A stretch of 64,000 bases of DNA from Bacteroidota bacterium (GTDB lineage: Bacteria; Bacteroidota; Bacteroidia; Bacteroidales; JAAUTT01): the NCBI GenBank assembly GCA_023429135.1, contig JAEYWD010000057.1, positions 111,046-175,045 of the forward strand, written 5' to 3'. Both the position numbers and the translations under genes were made by a program. The notes under the pieces are model-generated. The model ran no database searches. It saw only the letters and a program-made list of their open reading frames with translations, and was not told where the DNA came from. Shown here piece after piece: positions 7,903 through 17,400 of the stretch. Positions within the stretch are counted from its first letter, which is position 1; the number at the start of each line of letters is the position of its first letter.

Positions 7903-10521
7903 ATGAATTCTAAAGAAATACGTGATTCTTTTGTGGACTTCTTCTACGGGAAACAGCATAAAATTGTTTCATCGGCACCCATGGTTGTGAAGGACGATCC
8001 TACACTTATGTTTACAAATGCTGGTATGAACCAGTTCAAAGATATATTTTTAGGCAATAAACCAGCTACTTACACACGTATTGCAAACAGTCAGAAATGT
8101 CTTCGCGTTTCGGGAAAACAAAACGACCTGGAAGAGGTAGGACACGATACTTATCATCATACCATGTTCGAAATGCTTGGAAACTGGTCGTTCGGCGATT
8201 ATTTCAAAGAAGATGCCATTGCCTGGGCATGGGAGTACTTAACAGAAGTACTGAAAATTAACAAGGAAGATCTTTATGTAACTGTTTTTGAAGGAAGTAA
8301 AGACGACAAACTTGAAGCCGATAGCGAAGCTTTGGAAATATGGAAAAAACACATTCTTGCTGAAAGAATACTTTTTGGCTCTAAAAAGGACAACTTCTGG
8401 GAAATGGGCGACACCGGTCCTTGCGGCCCCTGCTCCGAAATTCATATTGATGCCCGTCCTGAAAATGAGAAAAAACTTAAACCCGGGAAGGAACTTGTAA
8501 ATGCAAGTCACCCGATGGTAATCGAAATATGGAACCTTGTATTTATGCAGTTTAACCGTAAAGCCAATGGAGAACTTGAATCACTCCCTGCCAAACATAT
8601 TGATACAGGAATGGGTTTTGAACGTCTTTGCCGTGTTATTCAGAATAAGAATTCGAATTACGATATCGATCTATTCCAATCCATCATCCGCGATATTGAA
8701 GATATTTGCGGTAAAAAATATGGTCAACAGGAAGAATGGGATATCGCAATCCGGGTATTAGCTGACCACATCAGGGCTATATCTTTTGCCATTGCCGACG
8801 GTCAGATTCCTTCAAACAACAAGGCCGGATATGTAATTCGTCGGTTACTTCGCAGAGCGGTTCGTTACGGATATACTTTTCTAGGACTTACAGATCCGTT
8901 TCTTTTCAAAATAGTTACTTCGCTTGGTAAGGCTATGGGCGAAGCTTACCCTGAGCTTATATCGCAACAGCAGTTAATTCAGAAAGTTATAAGGGAAGAA
9001 GAAATTTCGTTCTTGCGCACGCTAGAATCAGGAATGCGCCTGATAGATCAAAACATAAGCAAATGTAAAGCTTCGGGAATAACCGAACTCAGCGGTAAAG
9101 ATGCATTTCTGCTTTACGACACTTATGGATTCCCGCTCGATTTAACTGAGCTTATTCTTCGCGAAAACAATATGACACTGGATAAAGCAGGTTTTGATGC
9201 TGAAATGGAAAATCAGAAAAACAGATCGAGAAGTGCTGCCAATGTTGAAGCCGGCGACTGGGTTCAGGTGAATGAAGGTCCTGAAAGCAAATTTCTGGGC
9301 TATGACACAACCACAAGCGAAGGAATTAAGATAATGCGTTTCCGCAAGGTTTCAACCAAAGGAAAAGATCAGTTCCACCTTGTTTTTAACCAGACTCCTT
9401 TTTATGCCGAAAGCGGCGGTCAGGTTGGCGATACCGGATATATAGCCACAATTAACGAACGCATTGCTATTGCAGATACGAGGAAAGAAAACAATTTACA
9501 TATTCATATATCGGATCAGTTGCCCGAAAACCTGAACAGCAGCTTTACAGCAGTTGTAGATACCAAAAAACGTTTCAGCACCCAATATAATCACTCGGCA
9601 ACACACCTGTTGCACAAAGCTCTGAGAGAAGTGCTTGGCACACACGTGGAACAGAAAGGCTCTCTTGTTCATCCCGATTACCTGCGTTTCGACTTCAGTC
9701 ATTTTCAAAAAATGAGTCAGGAAGAAATTACTCGGATTGAACAACTTGTAAATGAGCAAATAAGAAATAATTTTGATCTGGAAGAACGACGCGATTGTCC
9801 GTTCGATGAAGCCAAAAAGCTTGGTGCGATGGCTTTATTCGGAGAGAAATACGGAGATACTGTTCGGGTAATTAAATTTGGCGATTCGATAGAACTTTGC
9901 GGTGGAACCCACACGAAAGCTACCGGCAATATCGGCTTCTTCAAAATTGTAAGCGAAGGAGCAATAGCCGCTGGTATTCGACGCATTGAGGCTATTACAG
10001 GAGAAAAAGCACTTGAATTTGTTCAGGAGCAAACTACGTTGTTAAAACAACTGAACGAAACTCTTAAGAATCCGAAGAATTTAATGACGGGCGTTGAAAA
10101 CCTCCTGAAAGAGAACACTCAACTTCAGAAACAGATAGAGTCGTTACTTGCCGAAAAGAATGCCGAAATTGCCAAATCGTTGATAACAAAAGCCGAACAA
10201 AAAGGGAAAACAACTTTTATAGCAGCTAAGGTAGAAATAGGTAATGCTCAGATGCTTAAAGATCTTTCGTTTATTGTAAAAGCCGAATTCAACAACCTGT
10301 TTATGGTTTTGGGTGCCCGGATCGATGGCAAAGCGCACCTTGCAGTTACCATTTCGGAAGAATTGGTAAAAGAGGCAGGTTTGAATGCTGGAAACATAAT
10401 CAGAGAAATAGCTAAAGAAATAGAAGGCAGTGGAGGAGGTCAGCCATTTTTCGCAACAGCGGGCGGAAAAAACCCCGACGGTTTGGAAAAAGCTCTTGAG
10501 AAAGCAAAAATCTTTGTTTAA
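7903..10521 (+). CDS. alaS: Alanine--tRNA ligase
   Basis: The 872-residue length is typical of bacterial AlaRS. The class II aminoacylation core at the N-terminus contains FTNAGMNQFKDIFLG, KCLRVSGKQNDLEEVG and FEMLGNWSFGDYFK. Next come the tRNA-recognition region and an editing domain with HSATHLLHKAL and CGGTHTKATG, which supply the zinc-binding His/Cys ligands. The C-Ala oligomerisation domain ends with GSGGGQPFFATAGGK. Everything needed for charging and proofreading appears intact. The gene is followed after 53 bases by an acyl-CoA synthetase gene on the same strand. Confidence 0.98.
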   Translation: MNSKEIRDSFVDFFYGKQHKIVSSAPMVVKDDPTLMFTNAGMNQFKDIFLGNKPATYTRIANSQKCLRVSGKQNDLEEVGHDTYHHTMFEMLGNWSFGDYFKEDAIAWAWEYLTEVLKINKEDLYVTVFEGSKDDKLEADSEALEIWKKHILAERILFGSKKDNFWEMGDTGPCGPCSEIHIDARPENEKKLKPGKELVNASHPMVIEIWNLVFMQFNRKANGELESLPAKHIDTGMGFERLCRVIQNKNSNYDIDLFQSIIRDIEDICGKKYGQQEEWDIAIRVLADHIRAISFAIADGQIPSNNKAGYVIRRLLRRAVRYGYTFLGLTDPFLFKIVTSLGKAMGEAYPELISQQQLIQKVIREEEISFLRTLESGMRLIDQNISKCKASGITELSGKDAFLLYDTYGFPLDLTELILRENNMTLDKAGFDAEMENQKNRSRSAANVEAGDWVQVNEGPESKFLGYDTTTSEGIKIMRFRKVSTKGKDQFHLVFNQTPFYAESGGQVGDTGYIATINERIAIADTRKENNLHIHISDQLPENLNSSFTAVVDTKKRFSTQYNHSATHLLHKALREVLGTHVEQKGSLVHPDYLRFDFSHFQKMSQEEITRIEQLVNEQIRNNFDLEERRDCPFDEAKKLGAMALFGEKYGDTVRVIKFGDSIELCGGTHTKATGNIGFFKIVSEGAIAAGIRRIEAITGEKALEFVQEQTTLLKQLNETLKNPKNLMTGVENLLKENTQLQKQIESLLAEKNAEIAKSLITKAEQKGKTTFIAAKVEIGNAQMLKDLSFIVKAEFNNLFMVLGARIDGKAHLAVTISEELVKEAGLNAGNIIREIAKEIEGSGGGQPFFATAGGKNPDGLEKALEKAKIFV

Positions 10522-10574
10522 AAGAAACAAAAACCGCAAAACTTCCTTTATACTATACATTTACTACTATCAGC

Positions 10575-12368
10575 ATGGTGCAAAGAACTTTTGACATTCT
10601 TGAGCATATTAGCCGCAGCTATGGAGCAAACCATAATGTACTTGCTGCTAAAAATGAAGGGATATGGGTACATACCAATATTTCACAATACATTGAAAAC
10701 TCGAAAGCGATAAGTTGTGGACTGCTCGAAATGGGACTTACAAAAGGAGATAAAATTGCTGTTATCTCCAACAACCGTCCCGAATGGAACTTTCTGGATA
10801 TGGGCATGTCGGCAATCGGAGTGGTACATGTTCCCATATACACGACCATCAGCTCGGACGACTTTACATATATTTTGCATCATGCCGAGCCAAAGCTGGT
10901 TTTTGTTTCGGATAAAGTAATATATGAGAAAATTAAGAACATAACCGATAAGCTCGATGTAGTAAAAGGAGTTTACAGTTTCAACCGAATCAAAGGTGTA
11001 AAACACTGGCAGGAAATTGTTGAACTTGGTAAGGAAACTGCCGACAAACATCATGACACTTTAATGTCAATTAAGGTTTGTGTAATGCCTCAGGATCTTT
11101 CAACACTAATTTACACCTCTGGTACCACAGGAACCCCCAAAGGTGTGATGTTGTCGCACAGCAACCTGGTTTCAAACTTTCTGCAACAAGTTAACAATCA
11201 CTCTTTGAGTCAAGGATGCCGCACCCTTAGTTTTCTGCCATTAAGCCATATCTACGAACGTTCCATGAATTACCACTTTCAATTTAAAGGGCTCTGTATT
11301 TATTATGCGGAGAACATGGGAACAATTATGGATAATATCAAGGAAGTAAAGCCTCACATTTTCACATCGGTACCCCGGCTGCTCGAAAGAGTTTATGGCG
11401 GAATTATCGGAAAAGGAAAAGATCTGCCCTTCATAAAAAAGAATATATTTTTCTGGGCAGTAAACTTAGGGAACAACTTCAAAAGAAATAATGAAAACGG
11501 ATGGTTTTACAACCTTCAGTTAAAACTTGCCAATAAACTGGTTTTTAAGAAATGGAGAGCTGCATTGGGAGGAAGCCTGAAAATTGTGGTCTCAGGAGGC
11601 GCGGCTTTACAACCCCGTATCAGCAGAATATTCGGAGCGGCGGGAATCGATATCCTGGAAGGATACGGACTTACAGAAACTTCGCCCGTAATTGCAGTTA
11701 GCAACCATGTTACCAACGAAATATTGTATGGTACAGTAGGGTCGGTTTTGCCAGGAGTACAACTCAAATTTGCCGAAGATGGTGAAATTTTGTGCAAAGG
11801 TCCCAATGTAATGATGGGTTATTACAAAGAACCCGATTTAACCCGTGAAGTAATCGACTCCGAAGGATGGTTTCACACGGGAGATATTGGTGTTCTGGTT
11901 GAAAACAAATACCTGAAAATTACCGACCGCAAAAAAGAAATGTTCAAACTATCGAGTGGAAAGTATGTTGCTCCTCAGGTTATTGAAAACAAATTAAAAG
12001 AGTCGTTCTTTATTGAACAGGTGATGGTAGTTGGCGAAAACGAGAAATTCGCCAGCGCAGTTATCTCTCCCAACTTTACATTTTTACATAACTGGTGTTC
12101 CATTCACCGGATACAATTTCAGGATAATAAAGACCTGATTCAGATACCCGAAGTTATTGAGCGTTTTCAAAAAGAAGTAACATTTATAAATAAATCGCTG
12201 GGGTTGACTGAGCAAATTAAACGCTTTAGGCTTGTAAGCGAAGAGTGGACCCAGCAAACCGGCGAGTTATCTCCTACCCTCAAACTTAAACGAAAATACA
12301 TCGCCGATAAATACCGGGATGTAATTGAAGATATTTTTAAGAAGAATGGCGACGACAGCGCCGAATAA
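10575..12368 (+). CDS. Long-chain fatty acid--CoA ligase (AMP-dependent)
   Basis: The 597-residue protein is an ANL-superfamily adenylate-forming enzyme. It has the P-loop LIYTSGTTGTPKGVMLSH, FLPLSHIYER, the GYGLTETSPV adenine-binding motif, the GWFHTGDIG hinge region and a C-terminal LTDRKKEMFKLSSGKYV-like motif. The overall form matches Bacteroidota FadD/FAA1-type long-chain acyl-CoA synthetases. It activates fatty acids for lipid synthesis or degradation. It could also supply acyl-CoA starters to the type III polyketide synthase at 55904-57025, but that link is only a guess because the loci are far apart. A strong terminator follows. Confidence 0.92.
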   Translation: MVQRTFDILEHISRSYGANHNVLAAKNEGIWVHTNISQYIENSKAISCGLLEMGLTKGDKIAVISNNRPEWNFLDMGMSAIGVVHVPIYTTISSDDFTYILHHAEPKLVFVSDKVIYEKIKNITDKLDVVKGVYSFNRIKGVKHWQEIVELGKETADKHHDTLMSIKVCVMPQDLSTLIYTSGTTGTPKGVMLSHSNLVSNFLQQVNNHSLSQGCRTLSFLPLSHIYERSMNYHFQFKGLCIYYAENMGTIMDNIKEVKPHIFTSVPRLLERVYGGIIGKGKDLPFIKKNIFFWAVNLGNNFKRNNENGWFYNLQLKLANKLVFKKWRAALGGSLKIVVSGGAALQPRISRIFGAAGIDILEGYGLTETSPVIAVSNHVTNEILYGTVGSVLPGVQLKFAEDGEILCKGPNVMMGYYKEPDLTREVIDSEGWFHTGDIGVLVENKYLKITDRKKEMFKLSSGKYVAPQVIENKLKESFFIEQVMVVGENEKFASAVISPNFTFLHNWCSIHRIQFQDNKDLIQIPEVIERFQKEVTFINKSLGLTEQIKRFRLVSEEWTQQTGELSPTLKLKRKYIADKYRDVIEDIFKKNGDDSAE

Positions 12369-12374
12369 AAGTAA

Positions 12375-12405
12375 AACGTCCCGGCAATAATTTCACCGGG
12401 ACGTT
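12375..12405. terminator. Bidirectional intrinsic terminator
   Basis: AACGTCCCGG (12375-12384) pairs with CCGGGACGTT (12396-12405), a 10-bp perfect stem with an 11-base loop. It sits between convergent genes and is followed by T-rich sequence on both strands. Confidence 0.88.
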
Positions 12406-12430
12406 GATTTTATATTGTAGAACTACCTCC

Positions 12431-13369
12431 TTATTTAAGTTCCACTACAGCGTATTTGGAGATTTTCCAGAATTCCTTGGGGTTTTCAATTTCCAGATAA
12501 GCTATTTCGCCGTTTTCTTCTACCAGACTGTATGAATTTTGTGGATGCTCGGTTATTAATTCAACCTTTTTAGCATGGATTGGGATGGTTTTCACCTCGT
12601 TGATGTTGATCTGGGTAAAATATTTGTTATCCAGATTTTCCTGAAGCGATTTTTTCTTGATTAATCCACCTTCTTTTACAACAAGACCTTTTTCCTTTAG
12701 ATCTTTATAGGTGCCATAGACGAAGAAAGCCTTATTGATTTCGTTTTCCTGATCCTGGATCATTTGCTGCGATTTCACCTGAACAACCTGCATACTGTCG
12801 AGATTTTTATTCATCTCAGCCATTCTGAAATCTTTTTCTTCAAGAAACTTCTTAAGGTCGTTAATATCAGCATCGCGCGCTTCAAGCATAATCGACAACG
12901 ATTGTATCTTTTCTTCCAAACCAGCTATTTGCAATCCTGAATCTTTGAGCTTCTTACTTAAAGAGGCAATACGGGTCTTACTTTCGTCAAGAAGAGAATT
13001 CATCATCTGTATGTCCTTCAAAATAGCTTTTCTCTTATCTTTTCGAAACTCCGGATCGTTCGATTGGATTGAAATAATGTTTCTTTTTTGCTTGATTACA
13101 TTTAAATCGTTTTCGATCTGGTCGAAAGTAGCCATTAAATCGGTTGTAAGCGAATCGCGCTCAGCAAGATTGGTATTTAACCGTTGATTTTCTGAAGTTA
13201 AATTGGTATTCACTTCTTTCTGCCGTTTGTAATTTTTATTTACCGAAATTATTTCGATAACTGCAACAATTACAAGAATACCGAGGATGATAGACAAGAT
13301 CATTCCAGTTCTTCCTGATTTTCTGGTTGGTCTATCGTTCGACGGGCTATAAGTATTATTCTGATCCAT
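12431..13369 (-). CDS. Membrane-anchored coiled-coil protein, paralogue of the lipoprotein at 33635-34447
   Basis: The 312-residue protein has a Pro/Ser/Arg-rich cytoplasmic N-terminus, one transmembrane helix (about 23-43), a long coiled coil (about 45-215) and a globular C-terminal domain (about 216-312). That domain opens with FFVYGTYKDLKEKGLVVKEGG and ends with FWKISKYAVVE. The same domain closes the lipoprotein at 33635-34447, where it follows a coiled coil of similar layout but a lipobox instead of a TM helix. I do not recognise a named family. The periplasmic coil suggests an envelope spacer or sensor. A sigma-54-like -24/-12 element lies just upstream at 13402-13417. Confidence 0.75.
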   Translation of the reverse strand: MDQNNTYSPSNDRPTRKSGRTGMILSIILGILVIVAVIEIISVNKNYKRQKEVNTNLTSENQRLNTNLAERDSLTTDLMATFDQIENDLNVIKQKRNIISIQSNDPEFRKDKRKAILKDIQMMNSLLDESKTRIASLSKKLKDSGLQIAGLEEKIQSLSIMLEARDADINDLKKFLEEKDFRMAEMNKNLDSMQVVQVKSQQMIQDQENEINKAFFVYGTYKDLKEKGLVVKEGGLIKKKSLQENLDNKYFTQININEVKTIPIHAKKVELITEHPQNSYSLVEENGEIAYLEIENPKEFWKISKYAVVELK

Positions 13370-13401
13370 AACAATATTTTTTTAGGTTATGAACATTATA
13401 A

Positions 13402-13417
13402 GCCAATACTCGTGCCA
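13402..13417 (-). promoter_or_regulatory. Sigma-54-like -24/-12 element upstream of the coiled-coil gene
   Basis: On the minus strand the sequence reads TGGCACGAGTATTGGC. The -24 half matches TGGCACG exactly. The -12 half is TTGGC rather than TTGC. The implied start site is about 20 bases before the ATG at 13369. The -12 mismatch makes this a candidate only. Confidence 0.4.
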
Positions 13418-13486
13418 AAAAGCCAATAAGTTAATTATCAGAATATTAATTTAACAGAGCCAATTTCCTAAAAATCATTTTGAAAT

Positions 13487-14332
13487 TTAATTCTCATTTT
13501 GAGAAACCAGTTGAATGCCATCTTCTTCAAGTTTAATAAGGCGTGCTTTATAGAGAGCCCCCACAGCCATCTTAAAAGCCTTCTTACTGATTCCTAATTT
13601 CATATGTATATATTCGGGATTTGTTTTATCAGTTAATCTCAAAAAACCGCCATTCTCTTCCAGTTTTTTCAGGAGTAACGCACTCACTCCTTCAATTCTT
13701 TGGTATCCTGGCTTTTGAATGGAAAGATCGATTTTATCATCCTCACGGACTTTTTTTATGTATCCTTTGATGCGCAGTCCTTTTGCCAATGGGTGAAAAA
13801 CCTCGTTGCTGTAAATCATTCCCCAGTGCATGTGGTTAATCACGGCATTGTACCCAATATCAGTCTGATGTGCAATAATCAGATCCACCTCTTCTCCTTC
13901 TATATAAGGAGGAGGAACGTTATCCAGAAACTTATCCAACTTGGCCGAGGCAACAATTCTTTTCGAATCGCTATCGAGGTAAACAAACACCAGGTAATAT
14001 TTGCCTACTTCCATTGTTTTTTGCTGTTCGCGAAAAGGAACCAGTAAATCTTTCATAAGCCCCCAATCCAGAAATGCCCCGATTGTGTTCACCGAAACCA
14101 CTTTCAGGTAAGCAACCTCGTCTACCTGAGCAAATGGTTTAATTGTGGTTGCAATTATCCTATCTTCCGAATCCAGATAAATAAAAACATCAATAAAACT
14201 CTCCACCTCCGCATTTTCGGGAACATATCGCAACGGTAAAAGAATTTCGCCATGCTCTTCTCCATCAAGGTACAATCCAAAATCGACCCTTTTAACTACC
14301 TTCAGTTTATTGTATTTACCTATAGCAACCAT
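13487..14332 (-). CDS. S1-like RNA-binding protein, CvfB family
   Basis: The 281-residue protein shows repeated S1/OB-fold segments: an N-terminal one with VDFGLYLDGEEHGEILLP, a second with NTIGAFLDWGLMKDLLVPFREQ, and a third around residues 150-215. The C-terminal winged-helix-like part contains GISKKAFKMAVGALYKARLI. This is the layout of CvfB/YitL proteins, which bind RNA and affect virulence-factor expression in Firmicutes. The role in Bacteroidota is not established. It is transcribed on its own, with 117 bases to the next gene on the same strand. Confidence 0.88.
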   Translation of the reverse strand: MVAIGKYNKLKVVKRVDFGLYLDGEEHGEILLPLRYVPENAEVESFIDVFIYLDSEDRIIATTIKPFAQVDEVAYLKVVSVNTIGAFLDWGLMKDLLVPFREQQKTMEVGKYYLVFVYLDSDSKRIVASAKLDKFLDNVPPPYIEGEEVDLIIAHQTDIGYNAVINHMHWGMIYSNEVFHPLAKGLRIKGYIKKVREDDKIDLSIQKPGYQRIEGVSALLLKKLEENGGFLRLTDKTNPEYIHMKLGISKKAFKMAVGALYKARLIKLEEDGIQLVSQNEN

Positions 14333-14491
14333 TCGGAAATATTTATTTTGGACAAAGGTACCATTTAATAAGATAGATTTTTAAACCAAAGAAGTATTGC
14401 TACAAAAATGCTGACAATATAATTATTTTAACAACAAAGCTTTTGTTTGTACGTTTCCTTTAATGCTTACTCTATTTCAAAATAACATCTT

Positions 14492-17400
14492 ATGGCAAAG
14501 GAATTGGTAAAGAAACGACTAAAGCTCGTTTCGTTAGTGGTGATAATTTCTCTGATTGAAATTACTGCGGAAAATAATTTGCTCTCAGGTTCATCCCCTA
14601 ACCGGGAGGGTATAGAAAAGACTGAACTTTTATATAAAGCCGGAAATGGGAAGGTTAAAGTTACCGATTCTGTTGAAGTAACTGATGAAGATGATATAAA
14701 CCTGGAATCAGCAAAGATTCAAATTACAGAAGGCTACCGGAATGATGAAGATGAATTGTCATTCACCTCTATAAATGGCATAACAGGGCAGTGGGATAAA
14801 ACATCGGGAACGTTAACCCTCTCTGGTAATGCTACAATAGAAAATTACCAGGCCGCATTAAGGGATATCAGATTTGAAAACCCAAAGACCAAACCAACTT
14901 CAGGGTTAAGAACCGTAGTATTTATAGTTAACGACGGTACCGATGATTCAAATATTGTTTCCAGAAAAATTAGCATTAAGGCAGAGAATATTGCACCCGT
15001 TCTTTCAGGAATTGAAACCAGTGATATAGAATATTCAGGAATAACAAATATCACCTCGAATATTGTTGTTAATGACGAAGATAATACAAACCTTCAATCG
15101 GCTGAGATAAAAATAACAACCGGATATCAGAGTGGAGAAGACAAACTCTCGTTTACAGATGCGGCTGGAATAACAAACAGTTGGAACGCAGAAACCGGAA
15201 CGCTCACAATAACCGGCGACGCAGCCTTAGCAAGTTATCAAACGGCATTAAGGAATGTAAAATACGAAAACACTGCCTCCACTCCGACCGCAGGAACCAG
15301 AACTATAACATTTACCGTGTACGATGGAACTGCCAACTCCAATATTGCATCAAGAAAAGTAAAGATTAGCCCTGCAAATCAGCCACCGGTATTGGCAGCA
15401 CTGGAGGCGACAACTTTAACATACACTGAAGGTGATGGGAAAAAAGCGATCACTACGGCAATTACCGTAACAGATCCAAACAATACTCATTTGCAGAGTG
15501 CAAGAGTTATAATTTCCAATGGCTACAATAAAAATGAAGACGAACTCTCTTTCACCAATGCAAATGGTATAACAGCGGACTGGAACAGTGAAAATGGCAC
15601 CCTTACCCTTACCGGGAATGCTACAGTGGCTCAGTATCAGGAGGCTTTGCGGAACGTTCAATTCCAAAATAAAAATACGATAAACCCTTCCGCAGGAGCA
15701 AGAACTATATCATTTGTTGTAAATGATGGTTTAATCAATTCAAACATGCCCACAAGAAGTATAGATGTTGTTCCGGTAAACCAGCCACCCGTTTTAGCCT
15801 CATTAGAGAATACTGTTTTTAACTACAATGAGGGTGCCGGGAAAGTCGCCATAACCGGCACCTTAACTATAACTGATGGCGACAACCCCACTCTGCAGAG
15901 AGCCACAATCACCATCTCGGCAGGTTATAAAAACGGTGAAGATGTACTTTCTTTCATCAATGCTAATGGCATCAGCGGAGCTTGGGACGCTGCAACCGGG
16001 ACTCTCACCCTTACAGGAGATGTTACCCCGGTAAATTATCAGGCAGCTTTGAGAAGTATACAATTCGAAAACACCAATACAACCAATCCCACCGCTGGAG
16101 AAAGAACCATTTCGTTTGTGGTGAATGACGGTCAAACAAATTCAAACACTTTAACAAGAAAGATTAATGTCGCCCCGACCAATCAGGCGCCTGTTCTGGC
16201 AGCCATAGAGAGTTCACCCATTACTTACAACGAAGGTGCCGGAAAAGTTGCCATTACCAGTGCCATTACCATTACCGATGCGGATAATGCAAATCTTAAA
16301 TCGGCCACAATCACCATTTCAGCAGGTTATAAAAATGGCGAAGATGTTCTCTCTTTTACTAATGCAAACGGTATTACCGGAGCCTGGGATGCTGTAAACG
16401 GGGCTCTCACCCTTACAGGAGATGCTACCCCGGCAAATTATCAGGCAGCTTTGAGAAGTATACAATTCGAAAACACCAATGCATTACCTGCATTGGGAAC
16501 AAGGACAATAGCATTTGAAATAAGTGATGGCGAGGCTAAATCGAACATTCTGAACAGAAATATTATAATCAGTTACACGAATAAACCTCCTGTTCTTTCA
16601 AATATCGAAAATTCAAATCTCGTTATAGTTTTCGATGGTGAAACGACAATCCTTAGCACAAGCTTAACTGTTACCGACCTGGATAACAGTACCCTTTCAG
16701 CGGCTACAGTGATGATAACCGAAGGATACAAGCCAGATGAAGATATCCTGCTTTTTACAAGTGCCGATAACATAACAGCAAGTTGGAACGCAAGTACAGG
16801 CACTCTCACGTTAGCCGGGGTTTCAAGCATTTCGAATTATCAGAAAGCTTTGAGAAATATAAGGTACAGTAACCTGAATAATTCCCCTTCGATCTCAGAA
16901 AGAATTGTGGCTTTTACAGTAAGCGACGGGGAAGCAAACAGTAACAATCTGCAAAGAGCTCTTAACTTCAATGCATTTCCGGTTGCATCAAACATTTCCA
17001 TAGATGGAACCATGGCTGTTTGTAAAACACTCACCGGAAAATATGATTATTCCGATCCTGAAAATGATGTAGAGGACCATACTTTTTTTCAATGGTTCCG
17101 GGCTAATGCTCCTGATGCAGAAAAAACAGAGATCCCCGGGGCAAATACGCTTACATATACACTTACACCCGAGGATGAGGGCAAATACATTTTTTTTGAA
17201 GTCACTCCTCAGGCAAAAACGGGATCCATTCAGGGAAACTCGTTTTACAGCAATGCGTCCATTAAGATTCCAAATACGCTGCCAACAGTGACATTTTCGG
17301 GCCCCACGGCCTTTTGCGAAGGAACCTCGACCGACCTCACTATTACATTCACCGGAACTCCTCCTTTCAAACTAATCTATACTGATGGAACCAATAATTA

